64,000 bases of DNA from CAWGYT01 sp963826795. Its GTDB lineage: Bacteria > Planctomycetota > Planctomycetia > Pirellulales > Pirellulaceae. Position 1 is the first letter of the stretch, and each line of letters starts with the position of its first letter. The stretch is taken from the NCBI GenBank assembly GCA_963826795.1, contig CAWGYT010000012.1:62001-126000 (forward strand), in the 5' to 3' direction. The notes beneath the pieces were generated by a model. That model ran no database searches and had not been told where the DNA came from. It saw only the letters and a program-made list of their open reading frames with translations. This document shows, piece by piece, positions 36,235 through 46,154 of this stretch. The position numbers and the translations under genes are program-made.

Positions 36235-37266
36235 ATGGACAAGGTCAGATGGGGCGTGCTCGGCACGGCCAAGATCGCGACGAACCACGTGATCCCCGCC
36301 CTGCTGTCCAGTCCGCTTTCCGACGTCGTTGCCGTTGCGTCGCGCAGCGTTAAGAAGGCCCGAAAAACAGCCAAGCGTTTTGGCTTGCCGCGGTCGTATG
36401 GCACGTATGACGAGTTACTGGCCGACCCGGAAGTTGACGCTGTCTACAATCCTCTTCCGAACCATCTTCACGTCGCATGGACGCTGAAGGCCCTGCAGGC
36501 CGGCAAACATGTGCTCTGCGAAAAGCCGCTCGGGCTTTCGACGGCGGAAGGACAGACGCTTGCACTCGCGGCCGACGCCTGCCCGCAACTGAAGGTGATG
36601 GAGGCGTTTATGTACCGGCACCATCCGCAGTGGCAACGGGCACGCCAATGGGTGCACTCGGGCAAATTGGGGACGCTGCGGACGATTCAGTCCTTCTTCT
36701 CGTATTTCAACGTCGACCCCAACAACATTCGCAACCAGGCCGAGTTGGGCGGAGGCGGGTTAATGGACATTGGGTGCTACAACATTTCGATCTCGCGGTT
36801 CATTTTCGGCGCCGAACCTCAACGCGTCGTCGCCACGCTGGACCGCGATCCGAACTTTGGCGTCGATCGACTGGTCAGCGCGCTGCTCGAGTTTCCTAGC
36901 GGCACCTCAACGTTTACCTGCTCCACTCAACTCTCGCCGTACCAACGCGTGAACCTATTTGGAACCGAAGCTCGACTCGAAATCGAGATTCCCTTCAATG
37001 CCCCACCCGATCGCGGTTGCCGCATGTGGCTCCAAACTCTGGGGCACGTCCAAGAAATCACGACCGAAGCTTGCGATCAATATCGTGCCCAAGCCGATGC
37101 CCTCTCGCGGGCGATCCTGGACGAAGGCCCGGTGCCGGTCCCGCTGAGCGATGCCGTAGGCAACCTGCGGGTCATCGAGGCGCTGCGGCGTAGCGCCGAA
37201 CAGCGGACCTGGGTTGAGCTGCCTGAGTCAATCGCTGGCGGCGCTAGTCGCCGGCGGCGCGTGTGA
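36235..37266 (+). CDS. Gfo/Idh/MocA-family oxidoreductase (dihydrodiol/1,5-anhydro-fructose type)
   Basis: A 343-residue NAD(P)-dependent dehydrogenase. The N-terminal Rossmann entry is WGVLGTAKIATNHVIPAL. The hallmark EKP (VLCEKPLGLS, about residues 95-104) and the second-domain helix GGGGLMDIGCYNI, with the catalytic-region D-x-G-x-Y, are present. The MYRHHPQW segment is typical of the group that includes dihydrodiol dehydrogenase and xylose dehydrogenase. The start at 36235 is chosen because the frame upstream runs into the inverted repeat. The 3' end overlaps the convergent DUF1559 gene by 23 bp. The substrate, probably a sugar or cyclitol, cannot be named. Confidence 0.88.
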   Translation: MDKVRWGVLGTAKIATNHVIPALLSSPLSDVVAVASRSVKKARKTAKRFGLPRSYGTYDELLADPEVDAVYNPLPNHLHVAWTLKALQAGKHVLCEKPLGLSTAEGQTLALAADACPQLKVMEAFMYRHHPQWQRARQWVHSGKLGTLRTIQSFFSYFNVDPNNIRNQAELGGGGLMDIGCYNISISRFIFGAEPQRVVATLDRDPNFGVDRLVSALLEFPSGTSTFTCSTQLSPYQRVNLFGTEARLEIEIPFNAPPDRGCRMWLQTLGHVQEITTEACDQYRAQADALSRAILDEGPVPVPLSDAVGNLRVIEALRRSAEQRTWVELPESIAGGASRRRRV

Positions 37267-38384
37267 CCAGGGAGACAAAGACATCCGCCACCGTCAGTTC
37301 GCTGATCCAGCGCACCGACCCGTCGGCGTAAACGCCATTGAGCCCGCCGGGATGGAATCCAAACGGCTGCGAATTGTTGTGGCAGTTCACCAGTTGTTGC
37401 TGTCGACAGACATCATTGATGGTCATCCAGATCGTGGGACTGGCCCAGCGAAAGCGCGTGATGTGACAGTCCGCGGGGCGGCCGTCCCGATAGCAGAGCG
37501 GCTTGCCGGCATTCTCGAACAACAACAGCGTCCGCGACATGCCATCGCGCAGCATCGCGCGGCCGCACGGCTCGCCGATCGCGCCGACCACGCCGGTAGT
37601 CGATCTGGTCGAGGGCCAACAATCCCTCCCAGACACGCTGACCGGCACCGTATCCGGGTGCTCCCTGTTGACTGCGGTCTCGAATCAGGCCTTGCTGCAC
37701 GAGATGTCCCAGCCCCGAACCGAGCGCCGGATCGATACGAATCGCGGTCGTATAGTCCGTGACATGCTTCCCGGTCCGGCCATCGGGGGCGGCCGGACAG
37801 AGGAAGATCCCCGCCAGATCCTGGTGAGTCCAGCGATCATTGCGAGGATCGTTCCAGTCCCGGGAAAGGTCGAGGGTCGCCGCGAGCGTGACTTCGTCGC
37901 AATAAGGCAGCAGATACGTGAAGAGGCTGTGTCGAGCCGGCAGATCGAACCCCCGCGGGTGTTCGCCGATCCTCCAGGTCGCGGCCGGCGGCAGACGCTG
38001 CCTCGCGGCCAGAAAGGCATGCACCGCCTGCCCCCACCCGCGCAGATTCTGCTGACAAACGAGCTGACTCGAGGCTCGACGGGACACCGCTAGGGCCGGC
38101 AGCAAGAGCGCCAACAACAGCGCGAGGATCGCCAGGACGACGAGCAATTCGGCGAACGTCCAGCCGTCACGCGCCGGCGCGTCCCCAGCGACGCTCGTCG
38201 GCGCGGTGACGTGCCGACGCCGGATGACAGGCCGGTCGCCGAGAGGCCCGTCGCTGAGAGGCCCGGCGCGGCGCAGAGATGCCGGTCGCGGGGATGCCGA
38301 ACGCACGTCGCGTTTGAATCTCGTTCCCAAGTTCGCATCATGATCTTGGGGTTGTGACCGATCGCGACTCGCGACGTCAAGCAA
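37244..38384 (-). pseudogene. DUF1559 pilin-like protein, one frameshift
   Basis: About 380 residues when joined. The type IV pilin-like N-terminus is WTFAELLVVLAILALLLALLLPAL, a variant of the G-F-T-L-x-E motif, so it could be cleaved by a prepilin peptidase. The DUF1559 body continues (CQQNLRGWGQAVHAFL ... FLCPAAPDGRTGKHVTDY) and, after a frame change near 37594 (one extra C in TACCGG), ends GMSRTLLLFENAGKP ... GGLNGVYADGSVRWI. DUF1559 families are greatly expanded in planctomycetes and are thought to be surface or pseudopilin-like. The start at 38384 is uncertain: the first 85 residues are not pilin-like, and a later start near the pilin motif is possible. Confidence 0.8.
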
Positions 38385-38521
38385 AGTGGCAGGCGACGTC
38401 GAATTTCAGGCGAACGAATGAGCGGTGCGGGGCTGAAACGAGCGGCCGGTCGGACCGACGTTGCCGCGAAGCACCCGGGGGCGTCCCCGAAACGAATCCG
38501 AAGCGGATCCGACGAAAGGCC

Positions 38522-39541
38522 CTACGAATCGAACTTCAGCGAGATCCGGCGGCCTTCTTGCACGCTTCGTTCGGCATCAAACACGATCGACAGCGCCCGG
38601 TACGCATCTTCCAGCTCGTTCGTGCGGCGTACCAGGCTGGTCACGGCGCGATAAAACAGTGCGAGCAGCTGCTCGCCGACCGGGCGTTCCGTTTCCAAGG
38701 ATTCCATGTGTCGCCCGGCTTGGTCGAACCAAATCAAGGTGGTCGGCAAATCCACGAAGGCGACTCCATTTTCACAATAAACCTGGAGTGCCGCCGGCGG
38801 CCGAAACGTGATCGCTTCGGTCCAGGCCGCGGGCAGGTAGTATCCGGAACTGATCTGGGCAATCGGCCCCATGCGACTACCGGCCTGCGCGAAGTCCAGA
38901 CTCAGCATTCGGTACAGCCCCTCGTCGCCGGTGGGCGAGGGCCCGTAGCGAACTCCCGTGACGGACGTCGGTTCGGTCCCCACGACGTAGCGACACCAAT
39001 CGACGAGTTCGATCAGATCGCGATTGGCGACGGCGGGCAGACAATGGCGTTGGAGTGGTCCAGTGGCGCGGGGAATTTCTTTCCGTCGATGACAGAACAG
39101 CAGGCGAGGCTTTCCCAGGCGCGTCGCGATCAGCTCCTTGAGACGCAGCGTGGCCGCAGCATGCCTCCGTGGCAACTCCGCCATGAACGCGATCCCCGCC
39201 TGGTCCACCCGCTCTCGCACCTGCTTTGCTTGCTCGGGTTCCAGGTCCAGAGCCGCGGCACAATAGACCGCCTTTTCGCTTTCGCAGGCGGCCAGGATCG
39301 GGAGGTGGCCGTACCATTGGGGTGCCAGCATCAAGATCGCATCGATGTCTTCCCGCCGCGTGAGGGCTCGAAATCCATCGACGCAGACCGCATTGAACTC
39401 CTTGGCCGCCAGCTCTGCCCGTAAGGCGACCTCGGCGCAAACCGCCCGTACCTCGAACCGATCACTCATTGCCCGCAAGGCCGGACGATGGCGGGTCTCC
39501 CACGCGTCGCTCAGTCCCACCAGTCCCACACGCAGCTTCAT
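38522..39541 (-). CDS. Gfo/Idh/MocA-like oxidoreductase, divergent
   Basis: 339 residues. The N-terminal VGLVGLSDAWETRHRPAL and following ...RAVCAEVALRAELAAKEF keep the Rossmann plan of the family, but the usual EKP motif is replaced (YCAAALDLEP), so the catalytic Lys is absent at that place. The second domain has HAAATLRLKELIATRLGKPRL and ISSGYYLPAAW. It may be a non-catalytic or altered-chemistry family member. It is transcribed from the divergent region before the glycosyltransferase. No operon partner is obvious. Confidence 0.75.
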   Translation of the reverse strand: MKLRVGLVGLSDAWETRHRPALRAMSDRFEVRAVCAEVALRAELAAKEFNAVCVDGFRALTRREDIDAILMLAPQWYGHLPILAACESEKAVYCAAALDLEPEQAKQVRERVDQAGIAFMAELPRRHAAATLRLKELIATRLGKPRLLFCHRRKEIPRATGPLQRHCLPAVANRDLIELVDWCRYVVGTEPTSVTGVRYGPSPTGDEGLYRMLSLDFAQAGSRMGPIAQISSGYYLPAAWTEAITFRPPAALQVYCENGVAFVDLPTTLIWFDQAGRHMESLETERPVGEQLLALFYRAVTSLVRRTNELEDAYRALSIVFDAERSVQEGRRISLKFDS

Positions 39542-39806
39542 GGATCCTCAACTTCGATCTGGCTTCGGCACGAGGCAATCGGACCGGTGGGAGCAAGCGG
39601 ATTCGATGACCGCCAGGATCGGCGCCGTGGGATGAGAAACGATCCAGCCGCTCGGGCGGGCGGATCGAATTCAATCTGGGGCCCCGCAGGCGGCAACGTG
39701 CTGCCACCCCCTCCAGCTTCGAGCGGCAATTATACTCACGTCTCCCCACTCCACTCAATCGCACTCCCGAATCGGCCCGCCTGGACCCGACGTCGGGGCC
39801 GAACCG

Positions 39807-40559
39807 ATGAACTCAGATCCCATGGAAGCGAGTCCGGATGCTGCCGGTCCAACGATCTCGGTGGTGATTCCGGCCATCAACGAAGCGGAGTTGATTTCCC
39901 AGGCGGTCCTTTCGGCCTGGGAGGCGGGGCCATGCGAGGTGATGATGGTCGACGGCGGGAGCCAGGATGCGACGCGTGAACTTGCGGCGGCGGCCGGCGC
40001 GCGTGTCATGCTGTCCCGGCCGGGCCGAGCGGAGCAGCAGAACGTCGGTGCCGCCGCCGCCAAGGGCGACGTGCTGGTGTTTCTCCACGCCGACTGTCAG
40101 CTCACCCCGTCCTGCCTCCGGCAGATTCGAGCGTGTCTTGCGGCGGACTCGTCGGCCTTCGCGGGCGGATTCCGGCAGCAAATCGATGCCCCTCAGTGGC
40201 GTTTTCGCTGGCTGGAGCGAGGCAATGCTTTCCGCCTCCGCTGGTTGGGACTCGCCTACGGAGACCAGGGGATCTTCCTTCGCCGCGAGATGTTTCAACG
40301 GCTGGGCGGCTTCCCCCCTGAACCACTGATGGAGGACGTGATCTTGATGCGTCGCCTCCGCCGCTGGGGACGACTTCGCCTCCTGGCCGGCCCGCTACGC
40401 GTCAGCCCCCGTCGCTGGCAACACCAGGGCGTCGTCCGGCAAACGCTCCGCAACTGGGCGTTACTGGCCGCCTTCGCCGCCGGAGTCTCACCCGGCCGGC
40501 TGGCACGGTTCTATCGCCGTCACGATCGGGACGGCGTGCGAGCAGAAGCTGGAAAGTAA
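39807..40559 (+). CDS. Family 2 glycosyltransferase (TIGR04283-like)
   Basis: A 250-residue GT-A enzyme. It starts with SVVIPAINEAELISQA, has DGGSQDATRELA, then GRAEQQNVGAAAAKGDVLVFLHADC, whose final D-x-(D/C) region is the nucleotide-sugar/metal site. The acceptor-side YGDQGIFLRREMF and PLMEDVILMRRLRRWG complete the fold. This pattern matches the small single-domain transferases annotated TIGR04283. It would transfer a sugar from a nucleotide donor; acceptor unknown. No transmembrane helix is present, so it is cytoplasmic or peripheral. An alternative ATG five codons downstream (39822) is possible. It converges with the sigma-54 activator gene. Confidence 0.88.
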   Translation: MNSDPMEASPDAAGPTISVVIPAINEAELISQAVLSAWEAGPCEVMMVDGGSQDATRELAAAAGARVMLSRPGRAEQQNVGAAAAKGDVLVFLHADCQLTPSCLRQIRACLAADSSAFAGGFRQQIDAPQWRFRWLERGNAFRLRWLGLAYGDQGIFLRREMFQRLGGFPPEPLMEDVILMRRLRRWGRLRLLAGPLRVSPRRWQHQGVVRQTLRNWALLAAFAAGVSPGRLARFYRRHDRDGVRAEAGK

Positions 40560-40597
40560 GGTTCGAGCCGAATCACCGAGGGGGCGAGGTGGATCGC

Positions 40598-42616
40598 TTA
40601 TCCGCCTTCGTGGACGGCGTCGACATCCGGCACGATCCCATAGCGACGGATCTTGCGATCCAGCGTCGAGCGTTCGATGCCCAGAGTCCGCGCGGTGCGA
40701 CTCTTGTTCCAAGCCGTTTGGCGCAGGGTCGCCAGGATGTGGCGCCGCTCGACCTCGGCCAGGGTGAGAGGCTCGTAGGAATGGATCGAGGAGGGCAGGA
40801 CCGAGCTGTCTCCCGCGGTCGCAAGGTTCGACAGATTCAGGTCCTCGACGTCGACGTAATCGCCGCGAGCCAGCACGACGGCTCGTTCCACGACATTCTT
40901 CAATTCGCGGACGTTGCCTGGCCAGCGGTACTGTTGCAGCTGTTCCAGAGCCTCCGCCGTGAAGCCGAGGATCTTGCGACCCGTTTCGACGACATAGCCG
41001 CGGAGAAAATGTGCGGCGATCTCGACAATATCCTCGGGACGTTTTCGAAGCGGCGGCACGATGATTTCGACCACGCGAAGTCGAAAATACAAATCGCGGC
41101 GAAACGCCCCGTCGGCGACCGCCTTTTCCAAATCGCGGTTGGTCGCGGCAATCACCCGGACGTCCGACTTGATCGCGCGACTGCCCCCGACACGTTCGAA
41201 CGAATGGCCTTCCAACACGCGCAGGAATTTGGCCTGAATCGTGGGACTCATCTCGCCGATTTCGTCCAGCATCAGCGTCCCCTTATCAGCCGCCTCGAAC
41301 TTACCCATCTTGCGATCGGTCGCTCCGGTAAAGGCACCCCGCTCGTGCCCGAACAGTTCGCTTTCCAGCAAGGACTCCGAAAGCGCCGCGCAGTTGAGGC
41401 AAACGAACGGGCCCTTGCGCCGAGGACTCGCATAGTGGACGGCACGAGCGACCAACTCCTTGCCCACACCACTCTCGCCGCGAATCAAGACGGTGGCTCG
41501 GCTGGGCGCCGCCCGCGAGACTTCCTGTTGCACCTGGTACATCAGGCGGCTTGAGCCAACGATTTCGCTGGCCGCTCCTAATTGCTGCCGGAGTTGCTTG
41601 ATCTCGCCCTGCGAAACGTTCAGATTCTCCGCCAATTCCTGCTGGCGACTGAGCGTCTTCAGCGCGAGCGCGACGTTGTCGGCCACTGCCAGCGAAAACT
41701 CAAGATCGTCCGGGTCGGGAACGTTGTCGGGCTGGGTCGAGTAGAGATGGATCAGGCCGATCACGCGACCGTCTTGCCGAATCGGAGCGCACAGAACGCT
41801 GGTGGCATGGATCTCACCTTGACTGTCGCGACTGCCCAGGGTGCTATCGCCTTCCACGTTGCGGGCCAGCACCGCCTCGCCCTCGCGCAACACCATCGTG
41901 GCCAGGAAATTCGAGACACGATGGTACTTCACGCCGTCGTGACACCGAGAGGCGATCACTTCCAAGTCGCTGCCCGAGGGAGCGCCCGTGAGGTCCCGTG
42001 GCACCAATAACATGGCGCTGGCGTTAACATGCGTGGCCTCCAGCAGTTCCTCGAGCGAGCGATTGGCCACCGAGATCACATCGGGCTGACTGGCCATCTC
42101 GAAGGCGATGCGGCAAAGTTTGGCGGCGGCGCGACCCACCTTCGGGATCGTCGACTCGTCTTCTTCGTCGTCGATTCGCCGCTCAAGAAAACGCGTCTGG
42201 CCTCGGCGATGCATGATCGTGGTCGGCTCGTAACTGGCCAAGACGTCGTCTTCGTCGACCTCCCCCAGCACCGTCTCCTCCTGCTTGGGTTCCGGCGGAT
42301 TGTCCGGGAACGCCGAGGACAGATCGTGGACAAACGCCAACTGGGCGTGCGCGATGCGGATCACCTCGCCGGCCACCAACGGCCGATCCCCTCGGACCCG
42401 CTCTTCCCCAATCATCGTCCCGTTGCGACTATCCAGATCGCGCAGGATCCATTGTCCCTGACTCAAGAAAATCTCAGCGTGATGGCGACTGCACCGTTCG
42501 TCCTTGACGACGATCTGATTCGTCGGGGCCCGGCCGATGGTCACGGTGCGGCCTTCCACCAGACGAAAGACGTCCGTCCATTTTGAACCTTCACGAATAA
42601 CGAGGTACGCCAGCAT
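40598..42616 (-). CDS. FHA-GAF sigma-54-dependent transcriptional activator
   Basis: 672 residues from the ATG at 42616 (an ATG five codons upstream also exists). Domains: FHA (about 1-100: RAPTNQIVV, CSRHHAEI, DLDSRNGTMIG), which reads phosphothreonine; a GAF-like sensor (about 165-320); AAA+ (about 330-575) with Walker A GESGVGKE, the sigma-54 contact loop GAFTGA and Walker B TLMLDEIGEM; and a Fis-type HTH at the end (NKSRTARTLGIERSTLDRKI). It should activate sigma-54 promoters in response to Ser/Thr kinase signalling plus a small ligand. FHA-type activators are common in planctomycetes and myxobacteria. No kinase gene is adjacent. Confidence 0.95.
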   Translation of the reverse strand: MLAYLVIREGSKWTDVFRLVEGRTVTIGRAPTNQIVVKDERCSRHHAEIFLSQGQWILRDLDSRNGTMIGEERVRGDRPLVAGEVIRIAHAQLAFVHDLSSAFPDNPPEPKQEETVLGEVDEDDVLASYEPTTIMHRRGQTRFLERRIDDEEDESTIPKVGRAAAKLCRIAFEMASQPDVISVANRSLEELLEATHVNASAMLLVPRDLTGAPSGSDLEVIASRCHDGVKYHRVSNFLATMVLREGEAVLARNVEGDSTLGSRDSQGEIHATSVLCAPIRQDGRVIGLIHLYSTQPDNVPDPDDLEFSLAVADNVALALKTLSRQQELAENLNVSQGEIKQLRQQLGAASEIVGSSRLMYQVQQEVSRAAPSRATVLIRGESGVGKELVARAVHYASPRRKGPFVCLNCAALSESLLESELFGHERGAFTGATDRKMGKFEAADKGTLMLDEIGEMSPTIQAKFLRVLEGHSFERVGGSRAIKSDVRVIAATNRDLEKAVADGAFRRDLYFRLRVVEIIVPPLRKRPEDIVEIAAHFLRGYVVETGRKILGFTAEALEQLQQYRWPGNVRELKNVVERAVVLARGDYVDVEDLNLSNLATAGDSSVLPSSIHSYEPLTLAEVERRHILATLRQTAWNKSRTARTLGIERSTLDRKIRRYGIVPDVDAVHEGG

Positions 42617-43060
42617 TGGTGTGCGTTGCAACCGGCACGGGCTCTTGGCCCGACAATCGGGTGAATATGAAAAGGTTTCCCTGGTCAGAGCGACGGCCGG
42701 GGGTCAACGGTGGGAGTCGGTCGGCTTCCAGGCCGCCACCGGCGTTTCGGCTGAAATACTGTAGAAGGGAGGGAACGCCACGTATTCCTTCCTCTTAACT
42801 TAGTCGCTCAGGCCGCTCACACGCAAGTTCTCAGCGCCTCCGCTCAAGATTCCGCAGCAATCCACAACGGCAACGTCCACGGCAGCGATTCGGATGATTT
42901 CTCGGATTTCTTGATTATCCGACCCACACTGGCTATCCTACAAAGGTAAATACACAAGTTAGATAAGAGGCTGAAACATGGCCTATGGGCGGCGCTGGCG
43001 GCCCAACCGGTGCGACCCTCGACCTTGTCACTTCTTCCCTCCATTCCCGGAACGAACCCT
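42617..43060. other. 444-bp divergent region between activator and DUF1598 gene
   Basis: No gene is recognised. A promoter for the DUF1598 gene lies at 42911-42939. No sigma-54-type GG-N10-GC element was convincingly seen. Confidence 0.4.
42911..42939 (+). promoter_or_regulatory. Sigma-70-type promoter for the DUF1598 gene
   Basis: TTGATT (42911-42916), 17-bp spacer, TATCCT (42934-42939). The coding start follows 121 bases downstream. Confidence 0.6.
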
Positions 43061-44421
43061 ATGCGAAATCCAGCTGTCCGGTTGTCTTTGGCTCGTTGTC
43101 TCACCCTGGCGGCGACGGCACTCGCGATCGGGGCGTTGATTCACCCGGCCGTGCGTGCCGGTGTCGGCTTCCGCAACAACGCGGTCGGCGGAATTTCGAT
43201 CGATGCCAATGGCGTGCTGCAGCATCCTACCGTGGAAGCCATGCAAGAACTGCGGCAGGCGATCGCCGAGCAGATTGGACCGGTGCCGGCGGAGATGGAC
43301 ACGGGGCTGGGGCTGCGCAAGATTTCGCTCCGCCAATTGGAAGCCGCCCTGCAGCAAGCGGTGCACCAAGATCTGGGGCAGCTGCCCGACGAGATTCGAC
43401 TGCTCGCCGGGTTGCAACGGGTCCAGTATGTCCTCGTGTACCCCGAGCAGCAGGACATTGTGCTGGTGGGTCCAGGAGAAGGATGGCGGGTGAACGATCG
43501 AGGCCAGGTCGTCGGCAAGTCGACCGGCCACCCGGTCCTCCAGCTGGAAGATGTGCTGGTGTCATTCCAGGCCGCTTTCGAGGCCGAGGGCACGATCAGT
43601 TGTTCGATCGATGCCACTGAAGAGGGCATCCAGGCGTTTCGTCGATACACGCGCGACCAAAAGCGATTTTCGCCGAACGTCTTGACCGGAATGGCCGAGA
43701 ACCTGGCGCTCAGCAGATCACGATCAGCGGTGTGCCCGAAACCAGTCACTTCGCCCGCGTCTTGGTCGCGGCCGACTATCGTATGAAGCGGATCGCCATG
43801 CGGCTGGAACCGACTCCGTTGGCCAGCCTGCCGAGTTTCCTGGACATGCTCGCCGGCAGTCGCGCGAAATTGACGAACATGATGCCACGCTGGTGGTTGG
43901 CCTGCGATTACGAACCACTCGCCCGCAGCGAGGATGGGCTGGCCTGGGAACTTCGTGGCCAGGGCGTTCAGTGCAAGACCGAAGATGACTTAGTGGCCAA
44001 CGACGGAACGGTGACCCCGACGGGTCGCCAGAGCCCGATTGCTGCTCGCTGGGCCAGCGAAATGACGCGGCAATACGATGAGCTTTCCGAGCGGGATCCG
44101 GTGTTCGGCCAATTGCGCAACTTGATGGACTTGAGCGTAATCGCGGCCTTGATCAAGCGGGAGCAATTGATGGAGCGAGCCGGCTGTTCGCTCCCAACCC
44201 TGACCGGCCAGAACCACGACTTTGTGCTCCAGGCCTGGAATCCACCGAAGACGGTCGCGACGGTCTGCAGCTTCATCAAGCGAGGACGCGAGTACCTGAT
44301 TACGGCCTCAGGAGGCGTTCAGATCGACGCGTGGCGATACGCCGCTCAGTCACAGGTCAGTCCTCATGTGGGTCAAATTCACGCTTCGACTCCCCACGCC
44401 GAAAATCGCTGGTGGTGGTAA
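43061..44421 (+). pseudogene. DUF1598 exported protein, one frameshift
   Basis: About 453 residues when joined. The ATG at 43061 starts a signal peptide (CLTLAATALAIGALIHPAVRAG). The body (GGISIDANGVLQHPTVEA ... LRKISLRQLEAAL ... VQYVLVYPEQQDIVLVGPGEGW) is the planctomycete DUF1598 plan. After MAENL the frame changes near 43705: GAQQITISGVPETSHFARVLVAADYRMKRIAM follows in another frame, and one missing G in CTGGCGCTC explains it. The second half (FLDMLAGSRAKLTNMMPRWWLACDYEP) completes the domain. Function is unknown; an exported location is likely. Frame repair gives a contiguous match to the expected plan, so the gene is probably functional unless the break is real. Confidence 0.83.
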
Positions 44422-44469
44422 CCCCTGCGCCCCGGCGGAGGGTTCCGTGACGTTCCGCGCGACGGCACT

Positions 44470-45123
44470 CTAACTCGTCGCGTTCAAGTCCGTCGCGTCG
44501 GGATCAGCTCGCCGCGACGCTTGGTCGAGGATGAGTTCACGGCCCGACGAGGGCAGATCGACAAACCGCAGGCGACGGATCCCACGGGACGCGGTTTCAA
44601 AGTAACGGTCCACGTAGCCCGCCGAGACCATCTGCTTCAGCTGGACGTGCTGGGGCCATGCCGACTTCAAGAGGACGAGTTCGTCGGCGTCCAGCAGGCA
44701 GGCGATGCGGGCCGCGATCGAATCGCTTGTCACCTCCCAGCCGACGGGCAAGATTGGGCCCGGCAGCAGCGGTTCGACCGATCGCAAGAACACAGCGGGA
44801 TCAAAGATCACGGTCCGAGCCGCGGACACGGCATCCAGCGAGCGGCGGAGGTCGTGCCAGTCTCCGACCAGCGGCCAGCGGGGCTCAGTCTGCGACAAGG
44901 TCCAGGCCAACAAGGTCATTGCTCGGATGGCCAAGTGATGGGCCGACTCGGCGGGGAGCGTTCCCGTTCGATCCAAAACGCGAATCTGTTCGGCCCAGAC
45001 GCCTCCCCCGGTCAATAACACGCAATGCGCTTCGGGCTGCCGGTCGAGCCAGTCGGCCACACGTCCATCCCACATCGCGTGGTCGGCCAAGCTGCCCCCG
45101 ATCTTCACGACGCGTCGCTTCAA
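44470..45123 (-). CDS. Amino acid kinase-family protein, MfnE-like
   Basis: 217 residues. The N-terminal VVKIGGSLADH is the phosphate-binding strand-turn of the amino acid kinase fold, and VLLTGGGVWAEQIR the second glycine loop; TSDSIAARIACLLDADELVLLKSA is the conserved Asp/Ala/Lys region. Small proteins of this type in C1 gene clusters correspond to MfnE, which in methanogens phosphorylates the furan-methanol phosphate to a diphosphate during methanofuran synthesis. Start: TTG at 45123, five bases after the MfnF-like stop, with GGGAG upstream; a GTG four codons later is an alternative. Last gene of the MfnD-F-E-like group. Function assignment leans on context. Confidence 0.78.
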   Translation of the reverse strand: MKRRVVKIGGSLADHAMWDGRVADWLDRQPEAHCVLLTGGGVWAEQIRVLDRTGTLPAESAHHLAIRAMTLLAWTLSQTEPRWPLVGDWHDLRRSLDAVSAARTVIFDPAVFLRSVEPLLPGPILPVGWEVTSDSIAARIACLLDADELVLLKSAWPQHVQLKQMVSAGYVDRYFETASRGIRRLRFVDLPSSGRELILDQASRRADPDATDLNATS

Positions 45124-45128
45124 GACCG

Positions 45129-46145
45129 CTACGCTCCCGCCGCCTCATTGGCCAGAACGGCCAGGGCGTGAGCTGTTGCCGCGCGAGAGATCGCGGCCCC
45201 AAGTTGCTGGTGGAGGCTAATGATCGGTGCCTCAAGGCCGAATTGGGCGATCGCCCGCCGCGCCAAGAACTCACCATGTCCGGCAATCGCGACCGAGCGT
45301 GGCATTTCGCCGAGGCGGTGCACAACCCGCTCCATGGCGGTCGTCAGCAACTGAGCCTGGGATTCGGCGATCGCCTGGGCGATCGCCACGGCATCGCGGT
45401 GATTGAAGCTTTCGGCATCGGCGCAAATGGAACGTGCCAAGCGGGCTCGAGCGGCGGCCTTCGTGGCGGGACGTCCGTCAGCCGTGTAATAGTTGTCGGC
45501 CTCTTCGGGCAGATCTCCCAGAATCACGTAGACGTCGATGGTCGTCGCAAAGAACTCCTGCGCCAGGGGACAGAGGTAATCCCGATACGGCACGGTTGCG
45601 CAGAGCGCGCACAGCGGACTGCGCTGGACACCCGTGTAGACGAGCTCGCCCGAGATCAATCGCTGCGTGTCGGTTTTCCCCGTATGGATCGGAAATCCAT
45701 CTCGGAAGGGAATCAGATCGCAGGTGGTCGAACCAACGTCCAGTAACAAGGCGGGCCCGAGTTCGAGAAAGCGTCCGCAATACCGAGCCAGCGCGTGCCA
45801 GTTCGCGGCCGCGACGTCGTGATGACGGCGTCCGGCCACAACCGGCGTGACGAGGCTGCCATCGTTGACATAGATCCGAGTGTGCCGACCATCTGACGCC
45901 CGCTGCAGCGCGTCGAGGATCGCCAACACGCCCTCTTCCTTGGTCTCGTAACAATCGGCCAATTCGCCGGTCATCGTCGCAATCAAATGATCGCTGGGCG
46001 GAGCTTCGGCGATGACGCGGCGGAGTTCATGGGTCAGCTCGTGAGGGCGTTTCCAAAGTGGAAAAGGGTAGGCCGACGCGAATCCGCGGCCGTCTGCGAC
46101 CTTGATGTTCGCCCCGCCGATATCCAACGCCAACCAGCTCAGCAC
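45129..46145 (-). CDS. H4MPT-linked C1 pathway protein, MfnF-like (hydantoinase/ASKHA fold)
   Basis: 338 residues. The ASKHA-type phosphate loop LALDIGGANIKVAD opens the protein, and a second loop LLLDVGSTTCDLIPF lies near residue 140. YTGVQRSPLCALC with clustered Cys and AGHGEFLARRAI are features of the family annotated as 'H4MPT-linked C1 transfer pathway protein' (TIGR03123). In methanogens the homologue MfnF joins tyramine-glutamate to the furan diphosphate to make the methanofuran core. Start: GTG at 46145, nine bases after the MfnD-like stop. The clustering with MfnE- and MfnD-like genes strongly supports methanofuran-type cofactor synthesis. Confidence 0.86.
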   Translation of the reverse strand: MLSWLALDIGGANIKVADGRGFASAYPFPLWKRPHELTHELRRVIAEAPPSDHLIATMTGELADCYETKEEGVLAILDALQRASDGRHTRIYVNDGSLVTPVVAGRRHHDVAAANWHALARYCGRFLELGPALLLDVGSTTCDLIPFRDGFPIHTGKTDTQRLISGELVYTGVQRSPLCALCATVPYRDYLCPLAQEFFATTIDVYVILGDLPEEADNYYTADGRPATKAAARARLARSICADAESFNHRDAVAIAQAIAESQAQLLTTAMERVVHRLGEMPRSVAIAGHGEFLARRAIAQFGLEAPIISLHQQLGAAISRAATAHALAVLANEAAGA

Positions 46146-46154
46146 ATGCCACCG

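Noticed and set aside
35562..36404. Minus-strand open frame across the long inverted repeat
   Set aside because: It overlaps two real genes and reads through repeat arms; no domain.
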